Below, one piece after another: positions 30,969-41,593 of a DNA stretch of 64,000 nt (position 1 is the first letter of the stretch; the number at the start of each line of letters is the position of its first letter). Source of the DNA: Providencia stuartii (GTDB lineage: Bacteria; Pseudomonadota; Gammaproteobacteria; Enterobacterales; Enterobacteriaceae). The translations under genes and the position numbers were made by a program. The stretch covers positions 434,001 to 498,000 of the forward strand of contig UGUC01000003.1 of the NCBI GenBank assembly GCA_900455155.1, given 5' to 3'. The notes under the pieces were generated by a model. That model was not told the DNA's origin and made no database searches. It saw only the letters and a list, made by a program, of their open reading frames with translations.

Positions 30969-32146
30969 ATATGACTCCAGGTGCTAATGCTACCGTTCCT
31001 TCTCAAACCCTGACGATCCGTATTCAATCTGGCATGGCTGTTGATGCCTCGGCTTTCCGTTTATACGATACAGGTAAAGTTAAAAACGATGCGGATATGG
31101 TTTTTTATGGTCAAACAACGAATGATGATCAAACCATTAGCTTTCGTCCTGAAGGCAACAATAGCCTCTTTACCGTCGATTTAAATCGTTTACATCCTAG
31201 CGTGCAAAAAGTTGCATTTACAGCAACTTGTGACGGCAACCAAACCATTGCTGGCTTACAGCGTCTTGCTATTCAAGTTGATGCTAATAATGAAGTTTTG
31301 TTAAACGGCACGGTGGAAACTAATGGACGCCAAGAAGCGGCATTAATTCTCGGTGAACTCTATCGCCGTAATGACAGTTGGAAGTTCCGCTTTATTGCTC
31401 AAGGGTTTAATGGTGGACTAAAACCTCTCGCTGAGCATTTTGGTGTTGATGTTGAAGATACACCGACACCCGCGCCGACACCCACTCCAGCACCAGCCTC
31501 AACACCAACACCGCCCCCTGCTCCGGCTTCCGTGAATCTGAGCAAAGTGTCTCTAACTAAAGAAAAACCTTCAATTAGCCTCGTTAAAAAAGACGATTTT
31601 GGGAAGATAAGGATCAACCTTGATTGGCACCGTGGTAGTAATACTGGGTCAACAGGCTTCTTAGGTGGCTTATTTGGTGGTGGAAATAAAGGAATTGACC
31701 TTGATTTAGGTGCATTTGTTGAGCTACAGAACCGTGAAAAAGGGGTTATCCAAGCGCTTGGAAACACTTTCGGCTTCTTTAATTCTCCACCGTTCGTCGA
31801 GTTACAAGGGGATGACCGCACTGGTGATGTTTCAGGTGGCGAATGGATATATATCAATGGTCGTGAGTGGAAAAATATCAAGCAAATACTGATTTACGCC
31901 TTTATTTACGAAGGTGTACCAAGCTGGGATAAAACGGACGGTGTGGTCACTATTCATGTACCAGATCAACCACCAATTGAAACACGTTTAACCGAAGGAA
32001 ATAATGGTCGCGGCATGTGCGCTATCGCGCGACTCGTGAACGAGCAAGGCGCTATCAAAGTTGAGCGTATCAACCAGTTCTTTAAAGGTCATAAAGATAT
32101 GGATAACGCCTTTTGGCTGGGGGTTTCGCTGGACTGCCGGTTCTAA
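30965..32146 (+). CDS. terA: Tellurite-resistance protein TerA
   Basis: 393 residues (R478 TerA about 385). It contains two TerD-like halves joined by a Pro/Thr-rich linker (about 160-185, APTPTPAPASTPTP...). The second half starts VSLTKEKPSISLVKK and again has a glycine-rich insert (GFLGGLFGGGNKG). The N-terminal half lacks the full calcium loop. It overlaps terZ by 4 bases (ATGA), and a second ATG six bases on is an alternative start. The short tandem Pro-Thr linker is encoded by varied codons. Confidence 0.9.
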   Translation: MNMTPGANATVPSQTLTIRIQSGMAVDASAFRLYDTGKVKNDADMVFYGQTTNDDQTISFRPEGNNSLFTVDLNRLHPSVQKVAFTATCDGNQTIAGLQRLAIQVDANNEVLLNGTVETNGRQEAALILGELYRRNDSWKFRFIAQGFNGGLKPLAEHFGVDVEDTPTPAPTPTPAPASTPTPPPAPASVNLSKVSLTKEKPSISLVKKDDFGKIRINLDWHRGSNTGSTGFLGGLFGGGNKGIDLDLGAFVELQNREKGVIQALGNTFGFFNSPPFVELQGDDRTGDVSGGEWIYINGREWKNIKQILIYAFIYEGVPSWDKTDGVVTIHVPDQPPIETRLTEGNNGRGMCAIARLVNEQGAIKVERINQFFKGHKDMDNAFWLGVSLDCRF

Positions 32147-32175
32147 ATAATCAAAAGGAAATTAGGGGATATACC

Positions 32176-32631
32176 ATGAGTTTTTTCAATAAAGTTAAAG
32201 ATGCATTGAATACAGGCCGAGCAGAGTTAACCAAACAAGTCGGTCGTTTTAAAAACAAAAAATTTATGCAAGGCACAGTGGCTGTTTGTGCTCGTATTGC
32301 TATTGCCAGCGATGGCGTTAGCTCTGAAGAGAAGCAGAAAATGCTTGGCTTCTTAAAAGCCTCTGATGAGTTAAAAGTTTTTGATACCACTGAAGTGATT
32401 GAGTTTTTTAATAAGCTCATTACAAGCTTTGATTTCGACTCAGAAATTGGCAAGGGTGAAACAATGAAATACATCCTTGCACTAAAAGATCAACCTGAAG
32501 CCGCTCAGTTAGCTATCCGCGTTGGTATTGCGGTCGCCAAAAGTGATGGTGATTTTGACAATGATGAGAAAGCCGCGGTACGTGATATTGCAACTGCATT
32601 AGGCTTTTCACCAGCAGACTTTGGTCTGTAA
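32176..32631 (+). CDS. terB: Tellurite-resistance protein TerB
   Basis: 151-residue all-helical TerB/TerB-N protein. It contains the duplicated acidic metal-binding motif IASDGVSSEEKQKML (about 47-61) and VAKSDGDFDNDEKAAV (about 124-139). TerB binds TerC at the membrane and connects it to TerD-type proteins. The start is ATG 32176 (MSFFNKVKDALNTG) after GGGGAT; an upstream in-frame ATG lies inside terA and is not used. Confidence 0.93.
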   Translation: MSFFNKVKDALNTGRAELTKQVGRFKNKKFMQGTVAVCARIAIASDGVSSEEKQKMLGFLKASDELKVFDTTEVIEFFNKLITSFDFDSEIGKGETMKYILALKDQPEAAQLAIRVGIAVAKSDGDFDNDEKAAVRDIATALGFSPADFGL

Positions 32632-32662
32632 TTTTAATTAAGGACCCCGTTTAGGAATTATT

Positions 32663-33707
32663 ATGGTATCCACTCATATTGGCTTTCCGACTGAAACCGT
32701 AATTGTGTTTGTGGTATTAGCAATCGGAGCTATTTTTATCGATTTATTTATGCACCGTGCTGATAAACCGATCACATTAAAAAATGCAATTTTCTGGTCC
32801 ATATTCTGGGTTGCCATTGCTATGGCATTTGCTGGATTCCTATATATCCATCATGGCTCGGAAGTTGCCAGCCTATTCGTAACAGGTTATGCGTTGGAAA
32901 AAGTCCTCTCGGTCGACAACTTGTTTGTCATGATGGCGATTTTCTCTTGGTTTGCCGTACCGGATCGCTTTCGCCACCGGGTTCTATACTGGGGGATTAT
33001 CGGTGCCATTATTTTCCGTGGGATCTTCGTCGCCATCGGTACAGGACTTCTCAGCTTAGGACCATACGTTGAAATCATCTTTGCCCTTGTGGTTGCTTGG
33101 ACAGCGGTAATGATGTTACGTAGCGGCGATGACAGTGATGAAATTGAGGATTATTCTCAGCACTTAGCCTATCGTTTAGTCAAACGTTTCTTTCCCAATT
33201 TGGCCTAAAATAACGGGGCACGCATTCTTATTAACACAAAAAGAAGTTGATGCAGAGCTAGCCAAACCTGAAAACAAAGATGTGACAATCGGCCGCGGTA
33301 AAAAAGCAGCACTTTACGCAACCCCACTTATGTTATGTGTGGCTGTCGTTGAGTTATCTGATGTGATGTTTGCTTTTGACTCTGTACCCGCTATTATCGC
33401 GGTAAGCCGTGAGCCACTGATTGTTTACAGCGCAATGATGTTTGCAATATTAGGTTTGCGTACGCTTTATTTCGTTCTGGAAGCATTGAAGCAATATCTT
33501 GTCTACTTAGAAAAAGCCGTCATCGTTCTTCTGTTCTTTATTGCCGTTAAACTTGGCTTGAATGCAACAGATCATATTTGGCATCATGGCTTTAGTATCT
33601 CTGCTAGCACAAGCTTGTTTGTGGTACTTGGGGTACTTGCATTAGGCATTATCGCAAGCGTACTTTTTCCAGAAAAAGATAAATCTGAGGATGAAAAGCA
33701 TAGCTAA
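32663..33707 (+). CDS. terC: TerC-family integral membrane protein (one frameshift)
   Basis: Polytopic inner-membrane protein, core of the tellurite/stress complex; related family members export manganese. Conserved acidic transmembrane motifs are SVDNLFVMMAIFSW and VELSDVMFAFDSVPAII. The frame breaks at the C3 run 33194-33196: RFFPNLA-stop should read RFFPIWPKITGHAFLL. Removing one C gives 347 residues, about the R478 length (346). With terB and terD intact around it, I read this as a sequencing error. The start is ATG 32663. Confidence 0.92.
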
Positions 33708-33755
33708 CATTCTTTCACAACATATTTTTGCATAAATTTTCAAGGAGTTATAACA

Positions 33756-34335
33756 ATGAGCGTTTCTCTATCTAAAGGCGGCAATGTTTCGTTAAGCAAA
33801 GCAGCACCAACGATGAAAAACGTCCTAGTTGGACTTGGCTGGGATGCTCGTTCAACAGACGGTCAGGACTTTGACTTAGATGCTTCTGCGTTTTTATTAG
33901 CCGCTAACGGAAAAGTACGTGGTGATGCAGACTTTATTTTCTATAACAACCTAGCATCTGCCGACGGCTCAGTAACTCATACCGGTGATAACCGTACTGG
34001 TGAAGGCGATGGTGACGATGAAGCGCTGAAAATCAAATTAGACCTGATCCCAGCGGACATCGATAAAAATCATCTTCGTTGTCACTATTCATGATGCACA
34101 AGCTCGTCGCCAAAGTTTCGGCCAAGTTTCTGGTGCATTTATCCGTTTAGTCAATGATGACAACCAAATTGAAGTCGCTCGTTATGACCTGACTGAAGAC
34201 GCGTCAACGGAAACGGCAATGCTATTCGGTGAATTATACCGTCATAGCAATGAGTGGAAATTCCGTGCCGTCGGTCAAGGCTATGCAGGTGGCCTAGCCT
34301 CTGTATGCGCTCAATACGGCATCAATGCATCTTGA
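33756..34335 (+). CDS. terD: Tellurium-resistance protein TerD (one frameshift)
   Basis: Calcium-binding TerD protein nearly identical to R478/E. coli Ter[36 protein letters not shown], and the loop [14 protein letters not shown]. The A5 run 34065-34069 should be A4: DIDK is followed by [12 protein letters not shown] instead of [18 protein letters not shown]. After removing one base the protein is exactly 192 residues and ends AQYGINAS. This is probably a sequencing error. The ribosome binding site is AAGGAG. Most of its sequence repeats in terE. Confidence 0.93.
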
Positions 34336-34407
34336 TATCAGTAAAATCAGTGATAAGTATTGGTAGCGAAAAAACGCTACCAATTTTCAACAGCAAAGGA
34401 GCTTTAT

Positions 34408-34983
34408 ATGGCAGTTTCCCTCGTTAAAGGTGGTAATGTATCCCTGACTAAAGAAGCACCGACAATGAATGTTGCTATGGTCGGTCTGGGATGGGATGCT
34501 CGTGTTACTGACGGCGCAGATTTTGATTTAGATGCTTCTGTATTTATGGTTGGAGAAGACGGTAAAGTTCTCTCTGATGCAAATTTTATCTTCTTCAACA
34601 ACAAAGTAAGCCCATGTGGTTCTGTTGAACACCAAGGCGATAACCGTACTGGGGAAGGCGATGGTGATGACGAACAAGTCAAAATCGACCTGACTAAAGT
34701 TCCTGCTGAAGTGAAAAAACTGGTTTTCTCTGTCACGATTTATGATGCAGAAACACGTAAACAAAACTTTGGCATGGTAAGCAACAGCTTTATGCGTGTT
34801 TACAACAACGATACCAATGCTGAAATTGCACGTTTTGACCTATCTGAAGACGCGTCAACTGAAACAGCAATGATTTTTGGTGAGCTATATCGCCATGGTA
34901 ACGAGTGGAAATTCAAAGCGGTAGGCCAAGGCTTCGCGGGTGGCTTGAGTGCATTAGCAGCTCAACACGGTGTCAATATCTAA
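34408..34983 (+). CDS. terE: Tellurium-resistance protein TerE
   Basis: 191-residue TerD paralogue and last gene of the operon. It begins [20 protein letters not shown] and has [19 protein letters not shown], the calcium loop [14 protein letters not shown] and [22 protein letters not shown]. The start is ATG 34408 with AAAGGAG; the in-frame upstream extension to 34360 is non-homologous. No terF follows, unlike R478; a terminator follows instead. Confidence 0.94.
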   Translation: MAVSLVKGGNVSLTKEAPTMNVAMVGLGWDARVTDGADFDLDASVFMVGEDGKVLSDANFIFFNNKVSPCGSVEHQGDNRTGEGDGDDEQVKIDLTKVPAEVKKLVFSVTIYDAETRKQNFGMVSNSFMRVYNNDTNAEIARFDLSEDASTETAMIFGELYRHGNEWKFKAVGQGFAGGLSALAAQHGVNI

Positions 34984-35033
34984 TTCACCTTAACTAAGAT
35001 GAGCACTGCCCTCATCTATAAAGATTACTGGCA

Positions 35034-35072
35034 GTCATCAAGCTCTCATCTCTCTCTTGATGACTTTATTTT
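35034..35072 (+). terminator. terE terminator
   Basis: GTCATCAAG pairs with CTTGATGAC and is followed by TTTATTTT, 51 bases after the terE stop. Confidence 0.8.
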
Positions 35073-35076
35073 CCCA

Positions 35077-35102
35077 AGAGACTGATAATAAAATCAGTCT
35101 CT
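35077..35102 (-). terminator. Hairpin at the stop of the HAD gene
   Basis: AGAGACTGAT and ATCAGTCTCT form a perfect 10-bp stem that includes the stop codon of the minus-strand gene at 35094. The following sequence TGGGAAAATAAAG has no T-run, so its termination strength is uncertain. Confidence 0.5.
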
Positions 35103-35768
35103 ACTAACCACCTGTTTATGTTTATATCGGTAGTGCTTTTTATGGAAATGGCGCCAGTGTGCGTCTTGCGCAGCTTGCAATAATTCAAAATCCCCACGAG
35201 TATCACCCCAAGCGCGTAGGTGATATTGACCCAAGTCACCGTATACCTGCTCTAAACGTTTTACTTTCTGTTCACGGCGGCAGTTTTGGCCAACCAAATT
35301 CCCCGTTAATTTACCATTCACCACTTCAAGTTCAGTACTGATCAACTTGATGCCTAACCTTTTTGCAAACGGCTTAAGGACCAGAGATGGTGAGGCGGAA
35401 CAAATCGTCACTTCAGCACCACTTTCAACTTCAGCGGCAACACCTAACACCCCTTCAGGGCGCATCAATTTCGTCCAATAAATCTTACAAAACTGTTCGG
35501 CCTTCTCTTTTAGCCACTTCTCGTCAACCCCCGTGAGAAAGGTCTTAATCAGCACTTCTTTTAATTCGTCACGCGTGAGCTTGCGCCTAGCACATTGCAA
35601 AGTAGGCAAAACCAATCTAATAATTTTGCGGGAAAAACGATATTTCCCGAACGCGAATTTTAAAAATGGGATAAAGCTGTCACGATATGTTAATGTGCCA
35701 TCGAAATCAAAAACAGAAAGTACATTAACGGCATGGGCGGTATTGTTGGGCACGAATGAAAACTCCAA
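35094..35768 (-). CDS. HAD-IB family phosphatase
   Basis: 224-residue HAD-superfamily subclass IB hydrolase, related to phosphoserine phosphatase and the acyl-phosphatase-like group. Motif I is VFDFDGTLTYRDSF (catalytic Asp near 20), motif II is TICSASPSLVLKPFA, with the IB signature VVNGKLTG, and motif IV is AWGDTRGDFELL. The small helical cap between motifs I and II fits subclass IB. The substrate is not predictable from sequence. It lies between the ter locus and ispH. The sequence before residue 15 is not conserved, so the start is uncertain. Confidence 0.8.
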   Translation of the reverse strand: MEFSFVPNNTAHAVNVLSVFDFDGTLTYRDSFIPFLKFAFGKYRFSRKIIRLVLPTLQCARRKLTRDELKEVLIKTFLTGVDEKWLKEKAEQFCKIYWTKLMRPEGVLGVAAEVESGAEVTICSASPSLVLKPFAKRLGIKLISTELEVVNGKLTGNLVGQNCRREQKVKRLEQVYGDLGQYHLRAWGDTRGDFELLQAAQDAHWRHFHKKHYRYKHKQVVSRD

Positions 35769-35846
35769 AAACGCTGCGTTGCCTCCAACCTGCCTCTATT
35801 AGGCAGATCAGAGGTATTCTATAATAAATAACTAGGCGCCTTGCCA

Positions 35847-36800
35847 TTAGCTAATTTGCTTAACCTCAACACGTAACTCTTTAGGCACTTCAAACACAAT
35901 ATTTTCTTCGCGGCCTTGAAGCTCTACAACCTCATCGGCGCCAAACTCTTTCAGTTTATCGATCACTTGGCGAACTAAAATATCAGGCGCTGAGGCTCCC
36001 GCAGTCAAACCGATAATTTTTTTATCGACTAGCCACTCTGTTTTAATGTCTTCAGCACCATCGATGAGATAAGCTGGTTTTTTCATTCGGGAAGCCAATT
36101 CCGCCAAACGATTCGAGTTTGACGAATTTTTAGACCCCACAACCAACACAATATCTGCACGCTCAGCAAGTTCACGCGCTGCTTCTTGACGATTGGTCGT
36201 CGCATAGCAGATATCATCTTTACGCGGGCCAACAATGCTTGGGAAACGTTGAGTTAATGCATCAATAACGTCAGAGGTATCATCAACCGAGAGCGTTGTT
36301 TGGGTCATAAAGCACAAATTATTTTCGTCTTTTACTTGCAGCTTCCAGACATCTTCTGGGCTTTCAACAAGGTACATTCCACCTTCTGGGTTACTGTACT
36401 GCCCCATGGTACCTTCTACTTCTGGATGGCCTGCGTGACCAATCAAAATAGCTTCTTTGCCTTTTCGGCTAGCACGCGCCACTTCCATATGCACTTTGGT
36501 CACCAATGGACAAGTCGCATCAAATAACATCGTCAGATCACGTGAGCGCGCTTCTTGACGAATAGCTTGAGAGACGCCATGAGCAGAAAAAATCAGGATC
36601 GAGCCATCGGGTACTTCAGAGATCTCTTCAATAAAAATAGCACCGCGCTGACGCAGATCATCTACCACATAACGGTTGTGAACAACCTCATGGCGTACAT
36701 AAATAGGTGCACCATAAAGCTCAAGTGCTCTTTCTACAATGCTGATCGCACGGTCTACCCCTGCACAAAAGCCACGAGGGTTAGCCATTAATATTTGCAT
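35847..36800 (-). CDS. ispH: 4-hydroxy-3-methylbut-2-enyl diphosphate reductase
   Basis: Iron-sulfur enzyme for the last step of the MEP isoprenoid pathway, giving IPP and DMAPP. The 317 residues carry the three cluster cysteines in [11 protein letters not shown] (C12), [11 protein letters not shown] (C96) and ICYATTNRQ (C197), plus the conserved EVVHN and TQTTLS segments. ATG 36800 ([10 protein letters not shown]) follows GGAGAG and overlaps the end of fkpB by 20 bases; the in-frame extension to 36845 is not homologous. It is last in the ribF-ileS-lspA-fkpB-ispH operon, in the E. coli order. Confidence 0.96.
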   Translation of the reverse strand: MQILMANPRGFCAGVDRAISIVERALELYGAPIYVRHEVVHNRYVVDDLRQRGAIFIEEISEVPDGSILIFSAHGVSQAIRQEARSRDLTMLFDATCPLVTKVHMEVARASRKGKEAILIGHAGHPEVEGTMGQYSNPEGGMYLVESPEDVWKLQVKDENNLCFMTQTTLSVDDTSDVIDALTQRFPSIVGPRKDDICYATTNRQEAARELAERADIVLVVGSKNSSNSNRLAELASRMKKPAYLIDGAEDIKTEWLVDKKIIGLTAGASAPDILVRQVIDKLKEFGADEVVELQGREENIVFEVPKELRVEVKQIS

Positions 36801-37251
36801 TTTGACTCTCCAATTGCGGGTCAATCTCAAGTACTTCAATATCAAAAGTGATTTGTTGCTCTGCTAACGGATGATTAAAATCAATCGTCACAGATTCACC
36901 TTCTATTGATTTTACTACTCCAGGCATCTCACTGCCATTCATTGCAGTAAAAAGCATGATTGTGCCAATCTCAGGTATCCCTGTTTCCGTAAAATCACGC
37001 AGAGAAAAGTATTGAATTAAATCAGGATTATGTTTACCAAAGACCGTATCACCCGGTAATGAAAAACTTTTCTTTTCACCCACATTCAGCCCAACTAATT
37101 GCGCTTCTAATTCAGGTGAAAGTGAACCATCCCCTAAACTAAACAACGCAGGTTTACCCTGACTATGGGAAGAATCGGCTGTCGAACCATCTTCTAGTTT
37201 CAACGTAAAATGCAACAATACCGCGCTTTGTGGTTGTACCTGAGTAGACAT
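36781..37251 (-). CDS. fkpB: FKBP-type peptidyl-prolyl cis-trans isomerase FkpB
   Basis: 156-residue cytoplasmic FKBP (E. coli FkpB 149). The FKBP core ([20 protein letters not shown]) is interrupted at about 65-120 by an insert-in-flap region, as in SlyD, and the core ends [21 protein letters not shown]. It catalyses proline isomerisation and acts as a weak chaperone. It lies between lspA and ispH, with an intervening hairpin upstream. Confidence 0.94.
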   Translation of the reverse strand: MSTQVQPQSAVLLHFTLKLEDGSTADSSHSQGKPALFSLGDGSLSPELEAQLVGLNVGEKKSFSLPGDTVFGKHNPDLIQYFSLRDFTETGIPEIGTIMLFTAMNGSEMPGVVKSIEGESVTIDFNHPLAEQQITFDIEVLEIDPQLESQNANING

Positions 37252-37273
37252 AAATCGAACCTATTTCTATTAT

Positions 37274-37300
37274 AAAAATCAGCCCGGCAGAACCGGGCTG
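37274..37300 (-). terminator. Hairpin between lspA and fkpB
   Basis: CAGCCCGG-TTCTG-CCGGGCTG followed by ATTTTTAT on the minus strand, 16 bases after the lspA stop. It looks like an intrinsic terminator inside an otherwise conserved operon, so fkpB-ispH may depend partly on readthrough or another promoter. Confidence 0.65.
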
Positions 37301-37316
37301 AGGGTTATTATATCAG

Positions 37317-37817
37317 TTAATTTGCTTTCTTTTTGTCCTTGTCAGGCAAGAAGCCTTCTAAGATCACTAAAGCGGCACCAATACAAATCGTAACATCTGC
37401 AAGGTTAAATGTTGGGTAATGCCAATTACCTATATAAAAATCAATATAATCAATGACAAAGCCATGTATTAAACGATCACTCAGATTGCCAATTGCTCCA
37501 CTGATAATCAACGCATAAGCGATATTGCTTAGTCGTTTTTGCGCGCTTTGGCGATACATCATTACCATTAAAATGACAGATATCGTCACCGCGATGCCAG
37601 CAAAGAACCAACGTTGCCAGCCTCCCTCATCAGCAAGAAAACTAAATGCGGCACCAAAGTTTTGTGCATACATCAAGTTGAGGTAAGGCATGATTGGATG
37701 TGGCTCATACAGGTTCATCTCTTTCAAGACTAACTGTTTAATGCCTAAATCCAATGCAATCAGCACAACGGTTAACCACAACCAACGTAACCCAGTAGAA
37801 CAAATAGGTCTCTTCAT
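37317..37817 (-). CDS. lspA: Lipoprotein signal peptidase (signal peptidase II)
   Basis: Inner-membrane aspartyl protease that removes signal peptides from diacylglyceryl-prolipoproteins. The 166 residues have four transmembrane segments. The two catalytic aspartates are in [14 protein letters not shown] (about 122) and [23 protein letters not shown] (about 141). It is the length expected for enterobacteria (E. coli 164). It overlaps ileS by one base (the ileS stop meets the lspA start). Confidence 0.96.
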   Translation of the reverse strand: MKRPICSTGLRWLWLTVVLIALDLGIKQLVLKEMNLYEPHPIMPYLNLMYAQNFGAAFSFLADEGGWQRWFFAGIAVTISVILMVMMYRQSAQKRLSNIAYALIISGAIGNLSDRLIHGFVIDYIDFYIGNWHYPTFNLADVTICIGAALVILEGFLPDKDKKKAN

Positions 37818-40627
37818 TATGCAAACTTACGTATTTCACCGTTTCCGGCTACGTTAGTGACACAGCGACCACACAATTCAGGGTGATCTGCAACGGAACC
37901 TACATCATTAGCATAGTGCCAGCAGCGAGGACATTTCTCACCAGCAGCCTTGCTAAAGCCAATTTTCAAGCCACTTAGCTCTGATTGTTGTGCATTCGCT
38001 GGTGCCTCAGCAATATCAGCAACTCGTACTTGAGAGGTCAACAACACAAAACGGAGCTCATCCGCTAAGCTATTGAGCTTCTCTGCAAGCGCTTTATCCG
38101 CATACAAGGTGACAGAGGCCTCTAATGAGCCACCGATATGTTTATCTGCACGTGCTTGCTCAAGAACTTTGTTAACTTCACCACGAACAGCAAGTAGCTC
38201 AGCCCAGAAATCATCATTCATGCTTTCTGTTTCTGCCAAACCAAATAATGCGTCATACCACTCTTCGGTTAATACAAACTTAGCACGCTCACCTGGCAGC
38301 TCGTTCCAAATTTCATCCGCAGTGAACGACAGTATTGGTGCAATCCAACGAACCAAGGCTTCCGCAATATGGAATAACGCTGTTTGGCAGCTACGACGAG
38401 CAAGACTATCACTCTTCGCGGTATACTGGCGATCTTTAATGATATCCAGATAGAATGAGCCCATTTCGATAGAGCAGAAATGCATAAGGCGCTGAATGAC
38501 TGACAAGAAGTCATATTCATCATAGGCTTTAGTGATCTCTTTTTGAGCCTCAAGTGCACGCCCTACTGCCCATCTATCTAACACCACCATCTCTTCAGGT
38601 TTAACCATATCAGTTTCAGGGTTAAAGCCGTTCAGGTTAGCCAGTAAGAAACGTGCAGTGTTACGAATACGGCGATAAGAGTCTGCCGCACGTTTTAAGA
38701 TCTCATCCGATACCGCAATTTCACCAGTGTAATCGGTAGATGCCACCCATAGACGTAAAATATCAGCACCCAGTTTGTTCATCACATCCTGTGGGCTAAT
38801 TGTGTTACCTAAAGATTTAGACATCTTGCGGCCTTGACCATCGACAGTAAAGCCATGAGTCAGTACTTGACGATAAGGTGCTTTGCCTTTCATTGCCGTT
38901 GAGAGCATCAATGAAGACATAAACCAACCACGATGTTGGTCTGAACCTTCAAGGTACATATCTGCTGAATTACCGTGATACTCAGGACGTGCATCCACAA
39001 CGGCAAAATGTGTCGACCCTGAATCAAACCATACATCCAGTGTGTCTGGCACTTTACGGTAGATTTCAGCTTCATCACCTAATAGCTCAGCAGCATCCAG
39101 ATCCCACCATGCTTGAATACCATCAACTTCAACACGTTTAGCGACTTCTTCCATCAACTCCAACGTGCGAGGATGTAACTCTTCGGTCTCTTTATGCACA
39201 AACAGTGACATTGGTGTTCCCCACGTACGTTGACGCGAGATACACCAGTCAGGGCGGTTTTCAACCATTGATTCGATACGTGCACGACCCCAACCTGGGA
39301 TCCACTGAACGATATCAATCTCTTTTAGTGATTGCTCACGCAAGCCATTCTTATCCATGCCAATAAACCATTGTGGTGTAGCACGGAAAATGACTGGGGT
39401 TTTATGACGCCAACAGCATGGATAGCTATGTGAAATAGCTTGCTTATACAGCAATGCGCCTTTTTCTTTCAGTAACTCAACGATGACATCGTTAGCTTTG
39501 AAGATGAACACACCATCCAAGGTTGGATAGGTATTCGCAAGGAAGCAACCATCTGGACCTACTGGGTTTGCAGTTTCTAGGCCATATTTTTGACCGACTA
39601 CATAGTCTTCTGGACCATGACCTGGGGCGGTATGCACTGCCCCTGTACCGGCATCTAGAGTAACGTGCTCCCCTAAAATAGCAGGCACATCAAAGCCCAT
39701 AAATGGATGCTCGAAGCGCAATAATTCAAGGGCACTGCCTTCACATTCGCTCAGCACTTTCCATGACTCAATGCCCACTGTTTTCATGACATCTTCAACG
39801 AGATCAGCCGCAAGGATAACGACTTCGCCATTGGCTTCAACCAACTGGTATTTAAACTCAGGGTTCAGTGAGATAGCACGGTTAGCTGGTAACGTCCAAG
39901 GCGTTGTGGTCCAAATGACTAGCGCTGGCGTTTTATCACCCACTACGCCAAATTTTTCGTACACCGCGTTGCTATCTACGGCAGGGAAACGAACGTAGAT
40001 AGATGGTGACGTTTTGTCATAGTATTCAACTTCTGCTTCAGCAAGTGAAGACCCACAAGCGGTACACCAGTGAACTGGTTTTGCCCCTTTCACTAGGTGA
40101 CCATTAGCGATAGTTTTCGCCAATGCTCTGATAATGTTTGCTTCTGTTTTGAAGTCCATCGTCAGATACGGCTTATCCCACTCACCCAAAACACCAAGGC
40201 GAATAAAGTCAGCTTTTTGGCCTTCAATTTGCTCTTTAGCATATTGGCGGCATTGTGCACGGAATTCAGCGGCGGAAACTTTCTCCCCTGGCTTGCCTAC
40301 TATTTGCTCAACTTTATGTTCAATAGGTAAACCATGGCAATCCCAACCAGGGATGTATGGGGAGTCAAAGCCCGCCAGCCCTTTGGATTTAATAATAATG
40401 TCTTTGAGAATTTTGTTGACTGAGTGACCAATATGAATACTGCCGTTAGCATACGGAGGACCATCGTGCAGAATAAATGTTTTTTTGCCCGATTTTGCTT
40501 TACGGATAGCATGATACAAACCTTCTTTGTACCAGCGCTCTAACATCTGTGGTTCGCGTTTGGCGAGATCGCCACGCATTGGAAACCCTGTTTCTGGTAG
40601 ATTCAGGGTATTTTTATAGTCACTCAT
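37817..40627 (-). CDS. ileS: Isoleucyl-tRNA synthetase
   Basis: Class I aminoacyl-tRNA synthetase of 936 residues, close to E. coli IleS (938). It shows the HIGH motif [15 protein letters not shown] (about 58-72), the editing domain ([13 protein letters not shown] and the GHGPEDY region), and the KMSKS motif [12 protein letters not shown] (about 602). A C-terminal zinc finger has [11 protein letters not shown] and LCGRC. Internally intact. It lies between ribF and lspA, as in E. coli. Confidence 0.97.
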   Translation of the reverse strand: MSDYKNTLNLPETGFPMRGDLAKREPQMLERWYKEGLYHAIRKAKSGKKTFILHDGPPYANGSIHIGHSVNKILKDIIIKSKGLAGFDSPYIPGWDCHGLPIEHKVEQIVGKPGEKVSAAEFRAQCRQYAKEQIEGQKADFIRLGVLGEWDKPYLTMDFKTEANIIRALAKTIANGHLVKGAKPVHWCTACGSSLAEAEVEYYDKTSPSIYVRFPAVDSNAVYEKFGVVGDKTPALVIWTTTPWTLPANRAISLNPEFKYQLVEANGEVVILAADLVEDVMKTVGIESWKVLSECEGSALELLRFEHPFMGFDVPAILGEHVTLDAGTGAVHTAPGHGPEDYVVGQKYGLETANPVGPDGCFLANTYPTLDGVFIFKANDVIVELLKEKGALLYKQAISHSYPCCWRHKTPVIFRATPQWFIGMDKNGLREQSLKEIDIVQWIPGWGRARIESMVENRPDWCISRQRTWGTPMSLFVHKETEELHPRTLELMEEVAKRVEVDGIQAWWDLDAAELLGDEAEIYRKVPDTLDVWFDSGSTHFAVVDARPEYHGNSADMYLEGSDQHRGWFMSSLMLSTAMKGKAPYRQVLTHGFTVDGQGRKMSKSLGNTISPQDVMNKLGADILRLWVASTDYTGEIAVSDEILKRAADSYRRIRNTARFLLANLNGFNPETDMVKPEEMVVLDRWAVGRALEAQKEITKAYDEYDFLSVIQRLMHFCSIEMGSFYLDIIKDRQYTAKSDSLARRSCQTALFHIAEALVRWIAPILSFTADEIWNELPGERAKFVLTEEWYDALFGLAETESMNDDFWAELLAVRGEVNKVLEQARADKHIGGSLEASVTLYADKALAEKLNSLADELRFVLLTSQVRVADIAEAPANAQQSELSGLKIGFSKAAGEKCPRCWHYANDVGSVADHPELCGRCVTNVAGNGEIRKFA

Positions 40628-40654
40628 CGATTCTCAGTTCCATTTTCCGCTAAA

Positions 40655-41593
40655 TTATCTGACATTTATTGCCGCTAAGTAATCCCTAGCCGCAATCACA
40701 TCTTTAGCGATTTGCTCCTTAAGCGCGTCTAATGAAGCAAACCGCTGTTCGTCGCGTAATTTCTTACGCAACACGACATCAATATGACGTCCGTATAAAT
40801 CCATATTGGCATCAATCAGATGGACTTCTAATTGCTGCCCTTTACCAGATACTGTTGGCCTAGTACCTATATTTGCTACACCAGGCAAGGGCTTATCCCC
40901 TAAACCGTAAACTTCTACAGCATACACACCCGTCACAGGTGTGACTAATCGTTTTAATGGCAGGTTTGCCGTTGGAAAACCGATGGTACGCCCAAGTTGG
41001 TTTCCATGCACAACACGCCCACTGATACGATATGGGTGGCCTAATAACGTTTCTGCTAATGCCAGATCGTTATCTTGTATTGCTTTGCGAATCGCAGTGC
41101 TACTGATACGCAACCCCGAATCACAAAAACTTTCTGTATCCGCGACTTGAAACCCATACTGGCTACCTGCTTGCTGTAGGAAAGCAAAATCGCCCATACG
41201 ATTCTTACCAAAACGAAAATCATCGCCTATGGCGAGGTATTTTACGCCCAATTTTTTTACCAGTAGTTCAGCGACAAACTCATCTGGCGTTAAAGAGGCA
41301 AAATGTTGGTTAAACTCAACACACAGTAGGTAATCAATCCCACTGTCTGCCAAGTATTTCACTTTGTCTCGCAGACGCGTCAAACGAGCAGGCGCTTTAT
41401 CACCAATAAAAAACTCAAGGGGTTGTGGTTCAAAAATCATCACGACAGAGGGTAACCCCAACTGCTCACCCTTTTGCTTCAAATTTTGAAGTAAAACCTG
41501 ATGCCCACGATGGACACCATCAAAATTACCAATAGTCAGCACGCAACCATGATGGCACGCCCGGATATTTTGTATACCGCGAATTAGCTCCAT
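40655..41593 (-). CDS. ribF: Bifunctional riboflavin kinase/FMN adenylyltransferase
   Basis: Converts riboflavin to FMN and then FAD. The 312 residues have the N-terminal adenylyltransferase with TIGNFDGVHRGHQVLL and FRFGKNRMGDF, and the C-terminal riboflavin kinase with RTIGFPTANLPLKR and GVANIGTRPTV. The start is ATG 41593, 600 bases from divergent rpsT, as in E. coli. It is first gene of the ribF-ispH operon. Confidence 0.96.
   Translation of the reverse strand: MELIRGIQNIRACHHGCVLTIGNFDGVHRGHQVLLQNLKQKGEQLGLPSVVMIFEPQPLEFFIGDKAPARLTRLRDKVKYLADSGIDYLLCVEFNQHFASLTPDEFVAELLVKKLGVKYLAIGDDFRFGKNRMGDFAFLQQAGSQYGFQVADTESFCDSGLRISSTAIRKAIQDNDLALAETLLGHPYRISGRVVHGNQLGRTIGFPTANLPLKRLVTPVTGVYAVEVYGLGDKPLPGVANIGTRPTVSGKGQQLEVHLIDANMDLYGRHIDVVLRKKLRDEQRFASLDALKEQIAKDVIAARDYLAAINVR

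Noticed and set aside
34360..34983. Longer TerE from the upstream in-frame start at 34360
   Set aside because: The extra 16 residues are unlike TerD proteins and lie before the strong AAAGGAG site of ATG 34408.
17854..34983. ter locus as a plasmid or phage insertion
   Set aside because: No integrase, replication gene, IS or flanking repeat was seen, and the flanking genes are in the conserved chromosomal order.
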